64,000 nt of DNA from Reichenbachiella versicolor (lineage in GTDB: Bacteria > Bacteroidota > Bacteroidia > Cytophagales > Cyclobacteriaceae). Positions 18,291 to 25,816 of the stretch are shown here, piece by piece. The notes under the pieces are model-generated. The model saw only the letters and a program-made list of their open reading frames with translations. It ran no database searches and had not been told where the DNA came from. The stretch covers positions 310,001 to 374,000 of the forward strand of contig NZ_QFZQ01000006.1 in NCBI RefSeq assembly GCF_003171675.1. Direction: 5' to 3'. A program made the position numbers and the translations under genes. Numbering within the stretch: position 1 is the first letter of the stretch; every line of letters starts with the position of its first letter.

Positions 18291-18437
18291 AAATACTAAA
18301 TACCTATAAACAAATACTTAATACCTATTATAAAGTAGTTAGTACCATCTTAAAAAAACTAATTACCATTTGTTAAGTAGTAAACTCAATAGTATAAATA
18401 GTAATTACCATTACTTAAATACTAAATACAATGAATA
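18291..18437. repeat. Tandem array of seven 21-bp units upstream of XRE gene
   Basis: Seven contiguous 21-bp units begin at 18291, 18312, 18333, 18354, 18375, 18396 and 18417. Approximate consensus is AAATACTAATTACCATTATA plus one base. The core TACC sits at 18301, 18322, 18343, 18364 and 18406, is TACA at 18427, and is degenerate in unit 5. Spacing is exactly 21 bp (two helical turns), so all cores face the same side of the DNA. There are no spacers, so it is not a CRISPR. It resembles an iteron-like or operator array. Confidence 0.8.
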
Positions 18438-18502
18438 AAAGAGAAATTATGATAGAACTAATAGTTATGTGTAATAATCATGTAGTTTTACAACTGAAAT
18501 AA
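18431..18502 (+). CDS. Possible 23-residue leader peptide
   Basis: The frame ATG AAT AAA AGA to TAA encodes MNKREIMIELIVMCNNHVVLQLK. It starts inside the last repeat unit and stops 19 bp before the XRE start codon. No Shine-Dalgarno-like sequence is obvious. It may be chance in AT-rich DNA. Confidence 0.2.
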   Translation: MNKREIMIELIVMCNNHVVLQLK

Positions 18503-18520
18503 TTACCAAACTTAGTAATT
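18501..18520. promoter_or_regulatory. Operator-like inverted repeat at XRE start codon
   Basis: AATTAC (18501-18506) and GTAATT (18515-18520) are perfect inverted copies separated by 8 bp. AATTACC is also the core of the tandem array. The ATG follows at 18522, so binding here would block transcription or translation of the regulator gene. Confidence 0.5.
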
Positions 18521-18521
18521 C

Positions 18522-18875
18522 ATGTTAACCTACAATTTCATTAGAGTTTTGAAAGCTCGAGGCATCGACAAACCTTATACTTTCCTTAAAAATTCTGGTT
18601 TCTCCAACAACTTTGCCGTTCGCATCAGTAAAAATCAAGTTAAACATGTGCCGCTCAAGCAACTGGAGCAACTTTGCAAGGTGCTACACTGTACTCCAGA
18701 CGATTTGATGGAATGGATTCCCGAAGATGAAACTAGCATCCCCGTTGATCATCCTCTACACAAGATCAAACGAAGTGATAAAATGGTTCACATCCTCAAG
18801 ACACTTAGCAATGTCCCTCTCGATAAGCTAGATGAGATCGATCGACTGATTCGTGAAAAGGTGGAGGATAAGTAA
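18522..18875 (+). CDS. XRE (Cro/C1-type) helix-turn-helix regulator
   Basis: A 117-residue DNA-binding protein with an HTH_XRE-type domain at residues about 3-65: ARGIDKPYTFLKNSGFSNNFAVRI followed by LKQLEQLCKVLHCTPDDLMEWIPE. The family is common in Bacteroidota as a stand-alone regulator with this ending (DHPLHKIKRSD). It has no sensory domain, so it is probably a simple repressor or activator. It is the only gene directly downstream of the tandem 21-bp array and overlaps a candidate operator at its start, which suggests autoregulation (inference). It is isolated, with no partner toxin or phage gene visible. Confidence 0.88.
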   Translation: MLTYNFIRVLKARGIDKPYTFLKNSGFSNNFAVRISKNQVKHVPLKQLEQLCKVLHCTPDDLMEWIPEDETSIPVDHPLHKIKRSDKMVHILKTLSNVPLDKLDEIDRLIREKVEDK

Positions 18876-19003
18876 TAGTACTTCCCATTAAATCTTCTGT
18901 TACTTACTCGGAATTGCCAAAGTCTATGACATCCTACTAGTCAAGAGGTAGAACCTTTCTTTATACTCATACCTTTTTTTGTATAATGTGACCGTAAGTA
19001 TCT

Positions 19004-19095
19004 CGTCCATCACGAACAGAGTGAAGTGATCTGTTCAGGTCATGCAGCTGCTTCAATTTGACAGATTACTTCGTCGTGCCCCCTCGTAATTGACG
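19004..19095. repeat. Dispersed palindromic element (family 2 related)
   Basis: The left part CGTCCATCACGAACAGAG reads as a variant of the CGTCATTACGAACGCAG unit found at 25584-26545. The right part (ACAGATTACTTCGTCGTGC ... GTAATTGACG) is the inverted counterpart, so the whole is a large imperfect palindrome. Non-coding. Confidence 0.6.
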
Positions 19096-19229
19096 CTGAT
19101 TCTTTGAAGCAGTAATCTTGTTCTTCAATGACACCTCCTAATAGAATTCAGCATTAGGATATCAATCGATGAAAAAGAGAACTAGAATATATCCTAAGTT
19201 TGTGATAAGCATCAGCAACAATAATAAGT

Positions 19230-20066
19230 TTGAAAACCATCACACTACCAGAAGCTCTAAGCTCTTTTGACGAGACAGACATACAGGTACATGACTATCA
19301 TGCGCAGGCAGAATCTACCAAACAACAGGTAGACCTATCCATGAATACCTTCAGTTTCCTTCAAGAAGGGTACAAAGAAGTCCATTCGGATGTCAAATCC
19401 ATCGCCATTTCGAATGATGACTTTCTACTGATGAAGGCTGGTAAATGCCTAATGACAGAAAAACTTACTGGTGTAAACAATACCTATCGGAGTATTTTAT
19501 TGTTCTTTTCTAGTGATTTGGTTTCTCAGTTTATCAAGAAATACTCTATTTCGGTTTCCAATAATACCCCTAGAAAAACAGTTCAGTCCATCCCCTATGA
19601 TGGATATCTGAGATCATATGCTGAAAGTTTGACAGACCTGAGTCATTTGTCTCCTTCCAACAGGAACAGAATCCTACAAGTCAAGTTCGAAGAGTTGATG
19701 CTCTATCTACTGGACAAGTTCGGTGCTGATTTTTTCAATTCTTTGAAGGTCAAAAATGATGCTGAAGCTCATTTTAAGGAAGTCATTGAGAATAATAAAC
19801 TAAACAAGCTTACGCTAAGTGAACTGGCTTTTCTCTGCAATATGAGTTTATCCACCTTCAAGCGAACTTTCGAAAAGCACTTCCAACTACCTCCCAGCAA
19901 GTGGTTTCAAGAAAAGAGGCTAGAATATGCTGCCTACCTTCTGAAAAACGACGAAAAAAGAGCTTCTGATATTTATCTAGAAATCGGATACGAGTCCCTC
20001 ACCAACTTTGTGAAAGCATTCAAGGCTAAATACAATGTGACTCCGAAGCAATACCAATCAGGTTGA
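19230..20066 (+). CDS. AraC family transcriptional regulator
   Basis: A 278-residue regulator with a C-terminal AraC-type DNA-binding domain (residues about 190-275): LTLSELAFLCNMSLSTFKRTFEKHF for HTH 1 and ASDIYLEIGYESLTNFVKAFKAKYNVTPKQY for HTH 2. The N-terminal 170 residues have a cupin-like AraC arrangement but no recognisable ligand motif. The start is a TTG at 19230 (MKTITLPEA); the frame is closed just upstream, and the next in-frame ATG would remove 37 residues. Its target may be the gene at 20501, which lies 430 bp downstream across repeats, but this is only proximity. Confidence 0.88.
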   Translation: MKTITLPEALSSFDETDIQVHDYHAQAESTKQQVDLSMNTFSFLQEGYKEVHSDVKSIAISNDDFLLMKAGKCLMTEKLTGVNNTYRSILLFFSSDLVSQFIKKYSISVSNNTPRKTVQSIPYDGYLRSYAESLTDLSHLSPSNRNRILQVKFEELMLYLLDKFGADFFNSLKVKNDAEAHFKEVIENNKLNKLTLSELAFLCNMSLSTFKRTFEKHFQLPPSKWFQEKRLEYAAYLLKNDEKRASDIYLEIGYESLTNFVKAFKAKYNVTPKQYQSG

Positions 20067-20131
20067 ACCTCAATACCCGTCATAACTAGAAGACACCTAG
20101 AAACAACCTGTCAATTGTAAGTCTGACCAAC

Positions 20132-20271
20132 CGTCACCCCAGAAGTTTTTCGCAGGGCAGTGAAGAAAAGCTATCAGGGGTCACAGTGATTTGGTATTAA
20201 ATACCCACAGTTAACATAGAGATCCCAAACAACCAATTCTTGCTTTCGCATAATTGATTTTTGGGATGACG
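20132..20271. repeat. Dispersed element family 1, full-length copy
   Basis: Begins CGTCACCCCAGAAGTTTTTC and ends GGGATGACG. It shares GAAGAAAAGCTATCAGGGGTC and CAACCAATTCTTGC with other copies. An upstream 20-base flank is also shared with the copy at 20341, so this region was duplicated locally (offset about 208 bp). Confidence 0.8.
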
Positions 20272-20340
20272 CTTTTGTGTAAATAATCCTTCATCAATCA
20301 GGTACGAAGAAGCAATATTTCAATTGTATGACCGACCAAC

Positions 20341-20391
20341 CGTCACCCCAGAAGTTTTTCGCACGGCAGTGAAGAAAAGCTATCAGGGGTC
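20341..20391. repeat. Dispersed element family 1, 5'-half copy
   Basis: Carries only the left half of the element (CGTCACCCCAGAAG to CTATCAGGGGTC). The flank TCAATTGTA before it is the same as in the copy at 20132. Confidence 0.75.
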
Positions 20392-20500
20392 TCGCTGATG
20401 TAGTATTGAACTTTTAGCACTACTTTTTGGTCTAATGACAGTAAATAATAGATGTCGAAACCCATGAAATTTGCTTTATAGTTTAAAAACAAAACAACAA

Positions 20501-21055
20501 ATGAAACAGACAATCTTACTTATCGCATTCAGCTTAGTATCCTCCTTTATATCTGCACAATCGACCTTTACACTGTCTAGTAAAGATATCGGTGGACAAG
20601 CTACATTGACCGAAGAGTTTAATGGTTTTGGCTGTGTAGGCAAAAACCTATCTCCTCAACTAGAATGGAAAAACGCTCCAGAAGGAACCAAGAGTTTCGC
20701 TATCACTATGTATGATCCAGATGCACCTACTGGTAGCGGATGGTGGCATTGGGTGATGTTCGACATCTCGGCTAGCACTTCCGAAGTAAAAAGTGGAGCT
20801 GGAGACATCTCATCCAACCTAGCACCGAAAGGCGCTATTCAAAGCATCACAGATTACGGTTCGCAAGGATACGGTGGCCCTTGTCCGCCAGAGGGGCATG
20901 GACTTCATCAATACATTATCACCGTATATGCTCTGAAGACAGAAAGTCTAGGGCTAGCTAAAAACACTAACCCTGCTGTAGTTGGGTATTATCTATGGAA
21001 CAATACCATTGCCAAAGCTAGCATAGTAATGTACTACAAGCGTGAGGCTAAATAA
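20501..21055 (+). CDS. YbhB/YbcL (PEBP) family protein, secreted
   Basis: A 184-residue phosphatidylethanolamine-binding protein family member. The ATG at 20501 opens a signal peptide ending in SAQ (MKQTILLIAFSLVSSFISAQ); a TTG 30 bp upstream is less likely. PEBP motifs are LSPQLEWKNAPEGTKSFAITMYDPDAPTGSG followed by WWHWVMFDI and YGGPCPPEGHGLHQYIITVYAL. Such proteins bind anionic ligands in a conserved pocket; the role in bacteria is unknown. Predicted periplasmic or secreted. It follows a pair of non-coding repeats. Confidence 0.93.
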   Translation: MKQTILLIAFSLVSSFISAQSTFTLSSKDIGGQATLTEEFNGFGCVGKNLSPQLEWKNAPEGTKSFAITMYDPDAPTGSGWWHWVMFDISASTSEVKSGAGDISSNLAPKGAIQSITDYGSQGYGGPCPPEGHGLHQYIITVYALKTESLGLAKNTNPAVVGYYLWNNTIAKASIVMYYKREAK

Positions 21056-21091
21056 GGTATTCATAGGAAAGTAGTCATTAGGCGGCTATCA

Positions 21092-21162
21092 AGTCATCAC
21101 GTTGAGCAGAGCGAATCTCCCATTATGGTCTAAAGAACGATTCGGCACTCAATGTGATGATT
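21092..21162. repeat. Dispersed element family 3 copy
   Basis: Contains GTCATCACGTTGAGCAGAGCG and its approximate inverse AATGTGATGA. It is similar to the inverse of the CTGAGCCCAAGCGAAGGGTC/CGCTCTGCTCAATATGAC unit at 25716-25781. Non-coding. Confidence 0.5.
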
Positions 21163-21206
21163 TTCTTTTCAAGACCATCTTTACTGATACTTACATAATC
21201 AGACGA

Positions 21207-21890
21207 TCACACCAACAGTTCTTCTCCGTTCAAATCTGTCGTGAGAATTTCGCTCATATAGTCAAAGAAGGGGCGCATGTTATTGAACTGCTCAGCCATC
21301 CGACTAGCAAAGTCTGGTTGCATTACCTGCTGATCGGTAAAAATATGACTTAGTAAATATTGCTTGTACCTGAGCCAGTGTATAGCCGGATCATCTACCG
21401 AAAACCCTTTAGGCGCTTTTTTGAGTTGTTCCCCACCCAACTGCCCAAAGGCATCAATGAATTGCTTTGAATTGACGATCTCTTCCAATCTCTCAGGCTC
21501 TTGAGCGATTTGTTTTCTCACATGCAGTAGATCAGCAGCATTAGGCCCCCAAAAACCTCCGCCTATCATAGTCTTGTCGGGCTCTATATGGAAATAATAT
21601 CCACCGCGATTGTACTTAGTCGCCCGACGTAGATGCCCAGAGAAGTGCTTCTTATATGGCGTCTTGTCTTTCGAAAAACGAGTATCGCGATAGATACGAT
21701 ATAGGCTTTTCTTACCCGAAGGCGTTTCTATCTCATCTACTTGCTTCATCTCAGACAGTAACTCATCCGCAAACTCTATCATTTGCTCCTGAGCCTCTAA
21801 ATATTCTGATTTGTGGTCATTGAACCATTCTCTGTTATTATTAGAAGATAATTTCTTCAAGAAAGAATATGCTATGTCAAGATTTGCCAT
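21207..21890 (-). CDS. DUF2461 domain-containing protein
   Basis: A 227-residue cytoplasmic protein of the DUF2461 family, recognised by NNREWFNDHKSEY, YRIYRDTRFSKDKTPYKKHF, GGYYFHIEPDKTMIGGGFWGP and a C-terminal KGFSVDDPAIHWLRYKQYL. The family is widespread and its biochemical role is unknown. Size is typical. The gene is alone on the minus strand and its stop lies opposite the 3' end of the preceding plus-strand gene region. Confidence 0.92.
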   Translation of the reverse strand: MANLDIAYSFLKKLSSNNNREWFNDHKSEYLEAQEQMIEFADELLSEMKQVDEIETPSGKKSLYRIYRDTRFSKDKTPYKKHFSGHLRRATKYNRGGYYFHIEPDKTMIGGGFWGPNAADLLHVRKQIAQEPERLEEIVNSKQFIDAFGQLGGEQLKKAPKGFSVDDPAIHWLRYKQYLLSHIFTDQQVMQPDFASRMAEQFNNMRPFFDYMSEILTTDLNGEELLV

Positions 21891-22043
21891 GATTCAAACT
21901 TAAATAAAGTGAAGTTCCTCGACCATAACGGATAATAAATCTTTGGGATTTTATTTCTCACGTGTGAAGGAAAACTAGTTCGTAGTGAAAAAGAATGATG
22001 TAGAAATATTAGTAATCCTGTGTTAATTAATACAATTCCATAG

Positions 22044-22171
22044 GGTTTTCTCACGATATTGTACAAAAGCAATCAGAGACCCGATTCATCTGGAGACCAA
22101 CTATTCAACGGTAGCATAGAGATCCCAAATAACCAATTCCTGCTATCGCACAATTGATTTTTGGGATGACG
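22044..22171. repeat. Dispersed element family 1, 3'-half copy
   Basis: The right half is well conserved (TAGCATAGAGATCCCAAAT, AACCAATTCCTGCTATCGCA, ATTGATTTTTGGGATGACG). The left half is decayed. Non-coding. Confidence 0.65.
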
Positions 22172-22201
22172 ACTTTCTGAAATACTACCCTCAAAAACAC
22201 C

Positions 22202-22233
22202 CGTCATTGCGAGAAGGAACGACGAAGCAATCT
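22202..22233. repeat. Family 2 element, 5'-half fragment
   Basis: CGTCATTGCGAGAAGGAACG then ACGAAGCAATCT. It is the left end of the element seen intact at 22704-22789. Confidence 0.6.
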
Positions 22234-22327
22234 GCACCCACTGCATAAAACCTCCTTCCTCAAGAACCCTGAAATGACAACCTTACGACAAAAGGATGTG
22301 TATAGAAAAATATCTCCACCTAATTAA

Positions 22328-22627
22328 TCACCACTCCTTTATTTCATCATATAAATCATTCCACTCAGGGTTAGTAGAGTAAATCAAAGCTTCCTTCTTT
22401 TTTCTAGACCCTGATTTAATTTGTTTCTCTCTGATTATAGCCTCTTCAATACTATGAAAACCTTCATAATACACTAACCTATCAACATTGTATCTAGCTG
22501 TGAAGCTGTTAGGGTGCTGTTTATTTCGATGTTCGTACATACGAGATATTAGGTCAGACGTCACACCAGTATATAATACCGTCTTGTTTTTATTAGTCAG
22601 GATATAGACTGCTCCTCCTTTTTGCAT
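22328..22627 (-). CDS. GIY-YIG nuclease family protein
   Basis: A 99-residue single-domain GIY-YIG protein. It has AVYILTNKNKTVLYTGVT, which stands in the place of GIY...YIG, a conserved Arg (LISRMYEHR) and a downstream Glu (EEAIIREKQIK). It matches the UPF0213/small GIY-YIG class rather than a homing endonuclease with a DNA-binding domain. A role in cutting branched or damaged DNA is possible but not shown. It sits between blocks of dispersed repeats and may be mobile-associated only by location. Confidence 0.9.
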   Translation of the reverse strand: MQKGGAVYILTNKNKTVLYTGVTSDLISRMYEHRNKQHPNSFTARYNVDRLVYYEGFHSIEEAIIREKQIKSGSRKKKEALIYSTNPEWNDLYDEIKEW

Positions 22628-22703
22628 AGGTTAAAATTCTTTCTACAAGATTACTCAATTGGGAAAGTTCTTTCCAAGTTTAAAACATCACATCTTTAAT
22701 CAC

Positions 22704-22789
22704 CGTCATTGCGAGAAGGCACGACGAAGCAATCTGTAAGAATGAAGTAGTACCCCTGTAAAGATCGCCGCGCTGTGCTCGCGATGACG
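22704..22789. repeat. Family 2 palindromic element
   Basis: Begins CGTCATTGCGAG and AAGGCACGACGAAGCAATCT, and ends AGATCGCCGCGCTGTGCTCG then CGATGACG. Left and right parts are roughly inverted copies of one another. Non-coding. Confidence 0.75.
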
Positions 22790-22816
22790 ACTTGACGAGC
22801 ATAACCTCAAAACAAC

Positions 22817-22924
22817 CTTCATTGCGAGAAGGAACGACGAAGCAATCTATAAGAATGAAGTAGTATCGTACCCGAACAGATCGCTTTCCCGAAAAGTCGG
22901 GACGAGCAGTACCCCGCGATGACG
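22817..22924. repeat. Family 2 palindromic element, variant
   Basis: Begins CTTCATTGCGAGAAGGAACG and ends CGCGATGACG, with a middle segment CTTTCCCGAAAAGTCGGGAC that differs from neighbouring copies and is shared with the fragment at 25517-25564. Confidence 0.7.
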
Positions 22925-22936
22925 ATTCGAAGAGCA

Positions 22937-24871
22937 TCAAGCCAAAGGCAGGTAAACCTTGAAAGTAGTTCCTACTCCTACTTCACTATCTACTTCTACC
23001 TTTCCTTTATTGAGGTGGACAAATTCATGAACGAGATTGAGGCCGAGTCCTACACCTTTTTCACCACTTGTTCCCCTACGAGTTCTTTCACCTGTAAAAC
23101 CGAATAACTCCCCGATCTTCTCGTCTGAGATGCCTATCCCTGTGTCCGAAATGTAGATCACACCATATTCACCTTCTACATCTATACGTAGATCAACTTG
23201 CCCTCCATTGTCTGTGAACTTCAGTGCGTTGCTCATTAGGTTTCTAATGATAGTAGATATAGTGTTCCTATCTCCTCGAACCTTCACTAAGTCTTCGACT
23301 CTCTCAGTCATCTTGATGTCTTTGGCAATAGCATTATGCGAAAGCATATTGAGAGAGATGTTCGCCACTTGCCCCAAGTCAATTTCTTCTTCTCTGAAAG
23401 GTATCTTGCCTTGCTGACTCATCGCCCAACTTAGTAAGTTGTCTAATACCGAAGATAGCTCACCAGCGGTCTTCTCTTGTAGCTTAGCTACTTTCTCGAT
23501 TTCCTCCCATTCTTGAGCCTCTACATGCATCTGTATGAGCATAGCGATACCATTGAAGTTGTTGACTGGCCCACGGATATCATGTGAAATCAGGGAAAAG
23601 AACTTGTCCTTGGTTTCATTGAGCCTCTGAAGCTCATCTCGCTGATCAGCTACGATCTTTCTTCGGCTTCTAGCGATTCGGATCAGTCGCTCTTTCAATT
23701 TCATGACCTTCAGCCCTGCATAAATCAACGCCAATAATAGAAGTACAAAAATGGTAATACCTCCTAGCAATAGCTTATGGTTTCTACTCTGAACTGTTAA
23801 AAGTTCCACTTCGGCATGTTTGAGGTCAAGTTCGGTCTGCTTCTGACCTATTTCATATTCGGCACGAAGATTAGCGATTTTGCGGATGTTAGCCTCATTG
23901 TTGATGCTATCTCGGTAAGCGATATATTGACACTGGTGGTGGTAGGCTTTTTGATGGTCATCTAAACTATCATAGAGCTGAGAGAGTTTGAGGCTGGCAT
24001 CTCTTATTCTTTCTTGTAGGCGATCTTCTTCGGCGTAGGCTAGGGATTCTAATAGCAAGGCTTCGGCGGTTTTGAAGTCGCCTTTAACGATGTGGATGGA
24101 GGCGAGTTCTGTTTGAAATTCGGTGAGTGCGTAAGTGTCTCCTAAATCTTTAAGTATATTAATTGCCTCTTGTAAATTTCCTTGAGCCAGAGTCAAACTA
24201 TCCAATTTCGATAATACTAGACCCAAATTTCCCAAAGCATATGACACTCCGATTGAATAATTTAGCTCCTGGTACAACTGACTCGCTTCAAGAGTATGCT
24301 TATATGATTTCTCATACTTTCCTAACGTATAATAATCATATCCGGTATTTAATACAGCCGCACTAAGGGATAAACTATCATCAGAAACAAGCCTGAGCTT
24401 TTCTATAGCTTCTTCGCTCATAAAAAGTGCAGTATCATACTTATTATTCAAAAAGTACAACTGTGATACCTCAAGTAATGTAATTGCTTCTAGATTTTTT
24501 TTATTAAGCTTCTTAGCAAAGTCAAGGCTCTTCGTAAATGCATCAAGGGATTCATACCATTTCCCAGACTCTCTAAGTGAATTCCCCAGTTGAAAGTAGC
24601 CATCAAATAGTCCCTTTGGGTTATTTTTGGAATTAGCTAACTCAATAAGTTTGCGAGAATATTCTTCACTAACTTTTGAACTAGTCTCAAAATGAGCAAT
24701 ATCGAGTAACAGTTGCATTATTTCGTACTCATTATAATCTCTTGTTTTTAATAACATTTTTAAACTATCTGCAACAAATTGATCTTGAGCAACAACCAAT
24801 TTAGATGACATAAAAAAAACCCATGTCATTAAGACAAGGGTCTTCAATTTGTTTCTAGTAAAAGTTGACAT
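22937..24871 (-). CDS. TPR-containing sensor histidine kinase
   Basis: An inner-membrane sensor kinase of about 644 residues. ATG 24871 opens a signal peptide or anchor (MSTFTRNKLKTLVLMTWVFFMSS); a GTG 21 bp upstream is an alternative. Residues about 50-330 are TPR-like helical repeats (YFQLGNSLRESGKWYESLDAFTKS, NTGYDYYTLGKYEKSYKHT, ALGNLGLVLSKLDSLTLAQ). A transmembrane segment (GITIFVLLLLALIYAGLKVM) and coiled coil precede HisKA with H-box SLISHDIRGPVNNF, then HATPase_c with NLMSNALKF, SDTGIGIS and GVGLGLNLV. No receiver or response regulator gene is adjacent, so it is an orphan; it is co-oriented with a small gene 22 bp upstream. Confidence 0.92.
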   Translation of the reverse strand: MSTFTRNKLKTLVLMTWVFFMSSKLVVAQDQFVADSLKMLLKTRDYNEYEIMQLLLDIAHFETSSKVSEEYSRKLIELANSKNNPKGLFDGYFQLGNSLRESGKWYESLDAFTKSLDFAKKLNKKNLEAITLLEVSQLYFLNNKYDTALFMSEEAIEKLRLVSDDSLSLSAAVLNTGYDYYTLGKYEKSYKHTLEASQLYQELNYSIGVSYALGNLGLVLSKLDSLTLAQGNLQEAINILKDLGDTYALTEFQTELASIHIVKGDFKTAEALLLESLAYAEEDRLQERIRDASLKLSQLYDSLDDHQKAYHHQCQYIAYRDSINNEANIRKIANLRAEYEIGQKQTELDLKHAEVELLTVQSRNHKLLLGGITIFVLLLLALIYAGLKVMKLKERLIRIARSRRKIVADQRDELQRLNETKDKFFSLISHDIRGPVNNFNGIAMLIQMHVEAQEWEEIEKVAKLQEKTAGELSSVLDNLLSWAMSQQGKIPFREEEIDLGQVANISLNMLSHNAIAKDIKMTERVEDLVKVRGDRNTISTIIRNLMSNALKFTDNGGQVDLRIDVEGEYGVIYISDTGIGISDEKIGELFGFTGERTRRGTSGEKGVGLGLNLVHEFVHLNKGKVEVDSEVGVGTTFKVYLPLA

Positions 24872-24893
24872 TAAACGTATTAAAAACCTCACT

Positions 24894-25262
24894 TTAACTC
24901 TTTGGTTTCGCTCTTATTTTTGGATCAATAGTGATCTCTTTTCCTGAATTGGTAACATATACTACAGTATAATCTTCAGTTGCTTCACAAGTACTTTCCT
25001 TCACCTCTGCAGACCATACACTACAATCTGCATTAGGTTCTGGGTTTTTGAACACTTTGTCAGTACCACTTTTAGGTATAATTGATTTGATGGAGCTTAC
25101 CCCATCCGCTGCAAACCATTGTACTCTTCCGCTACCATTGCTAAGAGCATTGGTTTCAAAGCTCTCTGGTGTAGAGCTTATATTTCCTTCGTTGTCTAAA
25201 AAGACAGACTTGCCATTTATATGCTGCACAAAAATCGCAGCATCTACTTTCATGTTGCTCAT
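24894..25262 (-). CDS. Small uncharacterised protein upstream of histidine kinase
   Basis: A 122-residue protein that I do not recognise. There is no signal peptide. It has a predicted beta-rich sequence (DAAIFVQHINGKSVFLDNEGNI, VQWFAADGVSSIKSIIPKS) and a C-terminal half with two cysteines (NADCSVW, ESTCEATEDYTVVYVTNSG) followed by ITIDPKI. The stop lies 22 bp before the chosen start of the histidine kinase, so the genes are probably in one transcript, suggesting a role linked to the sensor (inference). Proteins with a TIDPKI ending occur in Bacteroidota but have no assigned function. Confidence 0.7.
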   Translation of the reverse strand: MSNMKVDAAIFVQHINGKSVFLDNEGNISSTPESFETNALSNGSGRVQWFAADGVSSIKSIIPKSGTDKVFKNPEPNADCSVWSAEVKESTCEATEDYTVVYVTNSGKEITIDPKIRAKPKS

Positions 25263-25516
25263 TTAATTTTTAATTAATTTGTTTCAAATAACCTGCTGAT
25301 ACATATTAGTCTCATCGAGGTTGGTTGGCAACCTATTCACAGAAAAAGGCATTGCTTGAAATTATACAATTTATATCGGATACACAGGACTTCAATGCAA
25401 TAAGTTTTGTTGTTTATCGTTTTATTACCTCAAATCTTGATGGAAGTTTAACGAATATCTTCTCACGACTTTTTGAAAAAGGGATCTGGATTCTTGGGGA
25501 GCTACCGTATTTTGAA
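25263..25516. other. Intergenic region between repeats and the small uncharacterised protein gene
   Basis: No gene or conserved element was recognised in this part. It leads into the family 2 fragment at 25517. It holds the leader of the minus-strand gene at 25262. Confidence 0.35.
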
Positions 25517-25564
25517 AGATCACTTTCCCGAAAAGTCGGGACGAGCAGTGCCTCGCGATGACGG
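25517..25564. repeat. Family 2 element, 3'-half fragment
   Basis: Carries ATCACTTTCCCGAAAAGTCG and TGCCTCGCGATGACGG, matching the right half of the copy at 22817-22924. Confidence 0.65.
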
Positions 25565-25583
25565 CTATAAATCAAAAAAACAA

Positions 25584-25668
25584 CGTCATTACGAACACAG
25601 TGAAGTAATCTCTCAAATGAAAGTAGCAACGTACCTGAGCGGATCGCCGCGCTATGCTCGGATGACGG
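25584..25668. repeat. Family 2 element, unit A
   Basis: Begins CGTCATTACGAACACAGTG and ends CGGATGACG. Same unit as the A repeats of the array at 25817-26545. Confidence 0.75.
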
Positions 25669-25715
25669 TCATTTTACGTTAGCAACAAAGCCTATCATAG
25701 CCAAAAAATTAACCA

Positions 25716-25781
25716 TCACCCTGAGCCCAAGCGAAGGGTCTTCTAGGACATAGCTAGATATTTCGCTCTGCTCAATATGAC
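25716..25781. repeat. Dispersed element family 3 copy
   Basis: CATCACCCTGAGCCCAAGCG then AAGGGTCTTC and, at the right end, TTCGCTCTGCTCAATATGAC. It separates the first A unit from the A/B array. Confidence 0.5.
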
Positions 25782-25816
25782 TGCGTTTTTGTTTAATAAA
25801 GACCGTAAATATATTT

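Noticed and set aside
18291-18437. CRISPR array
   Set aside because: Units are directly adjacent with no unique spacers, and no cas gene is present in the window.
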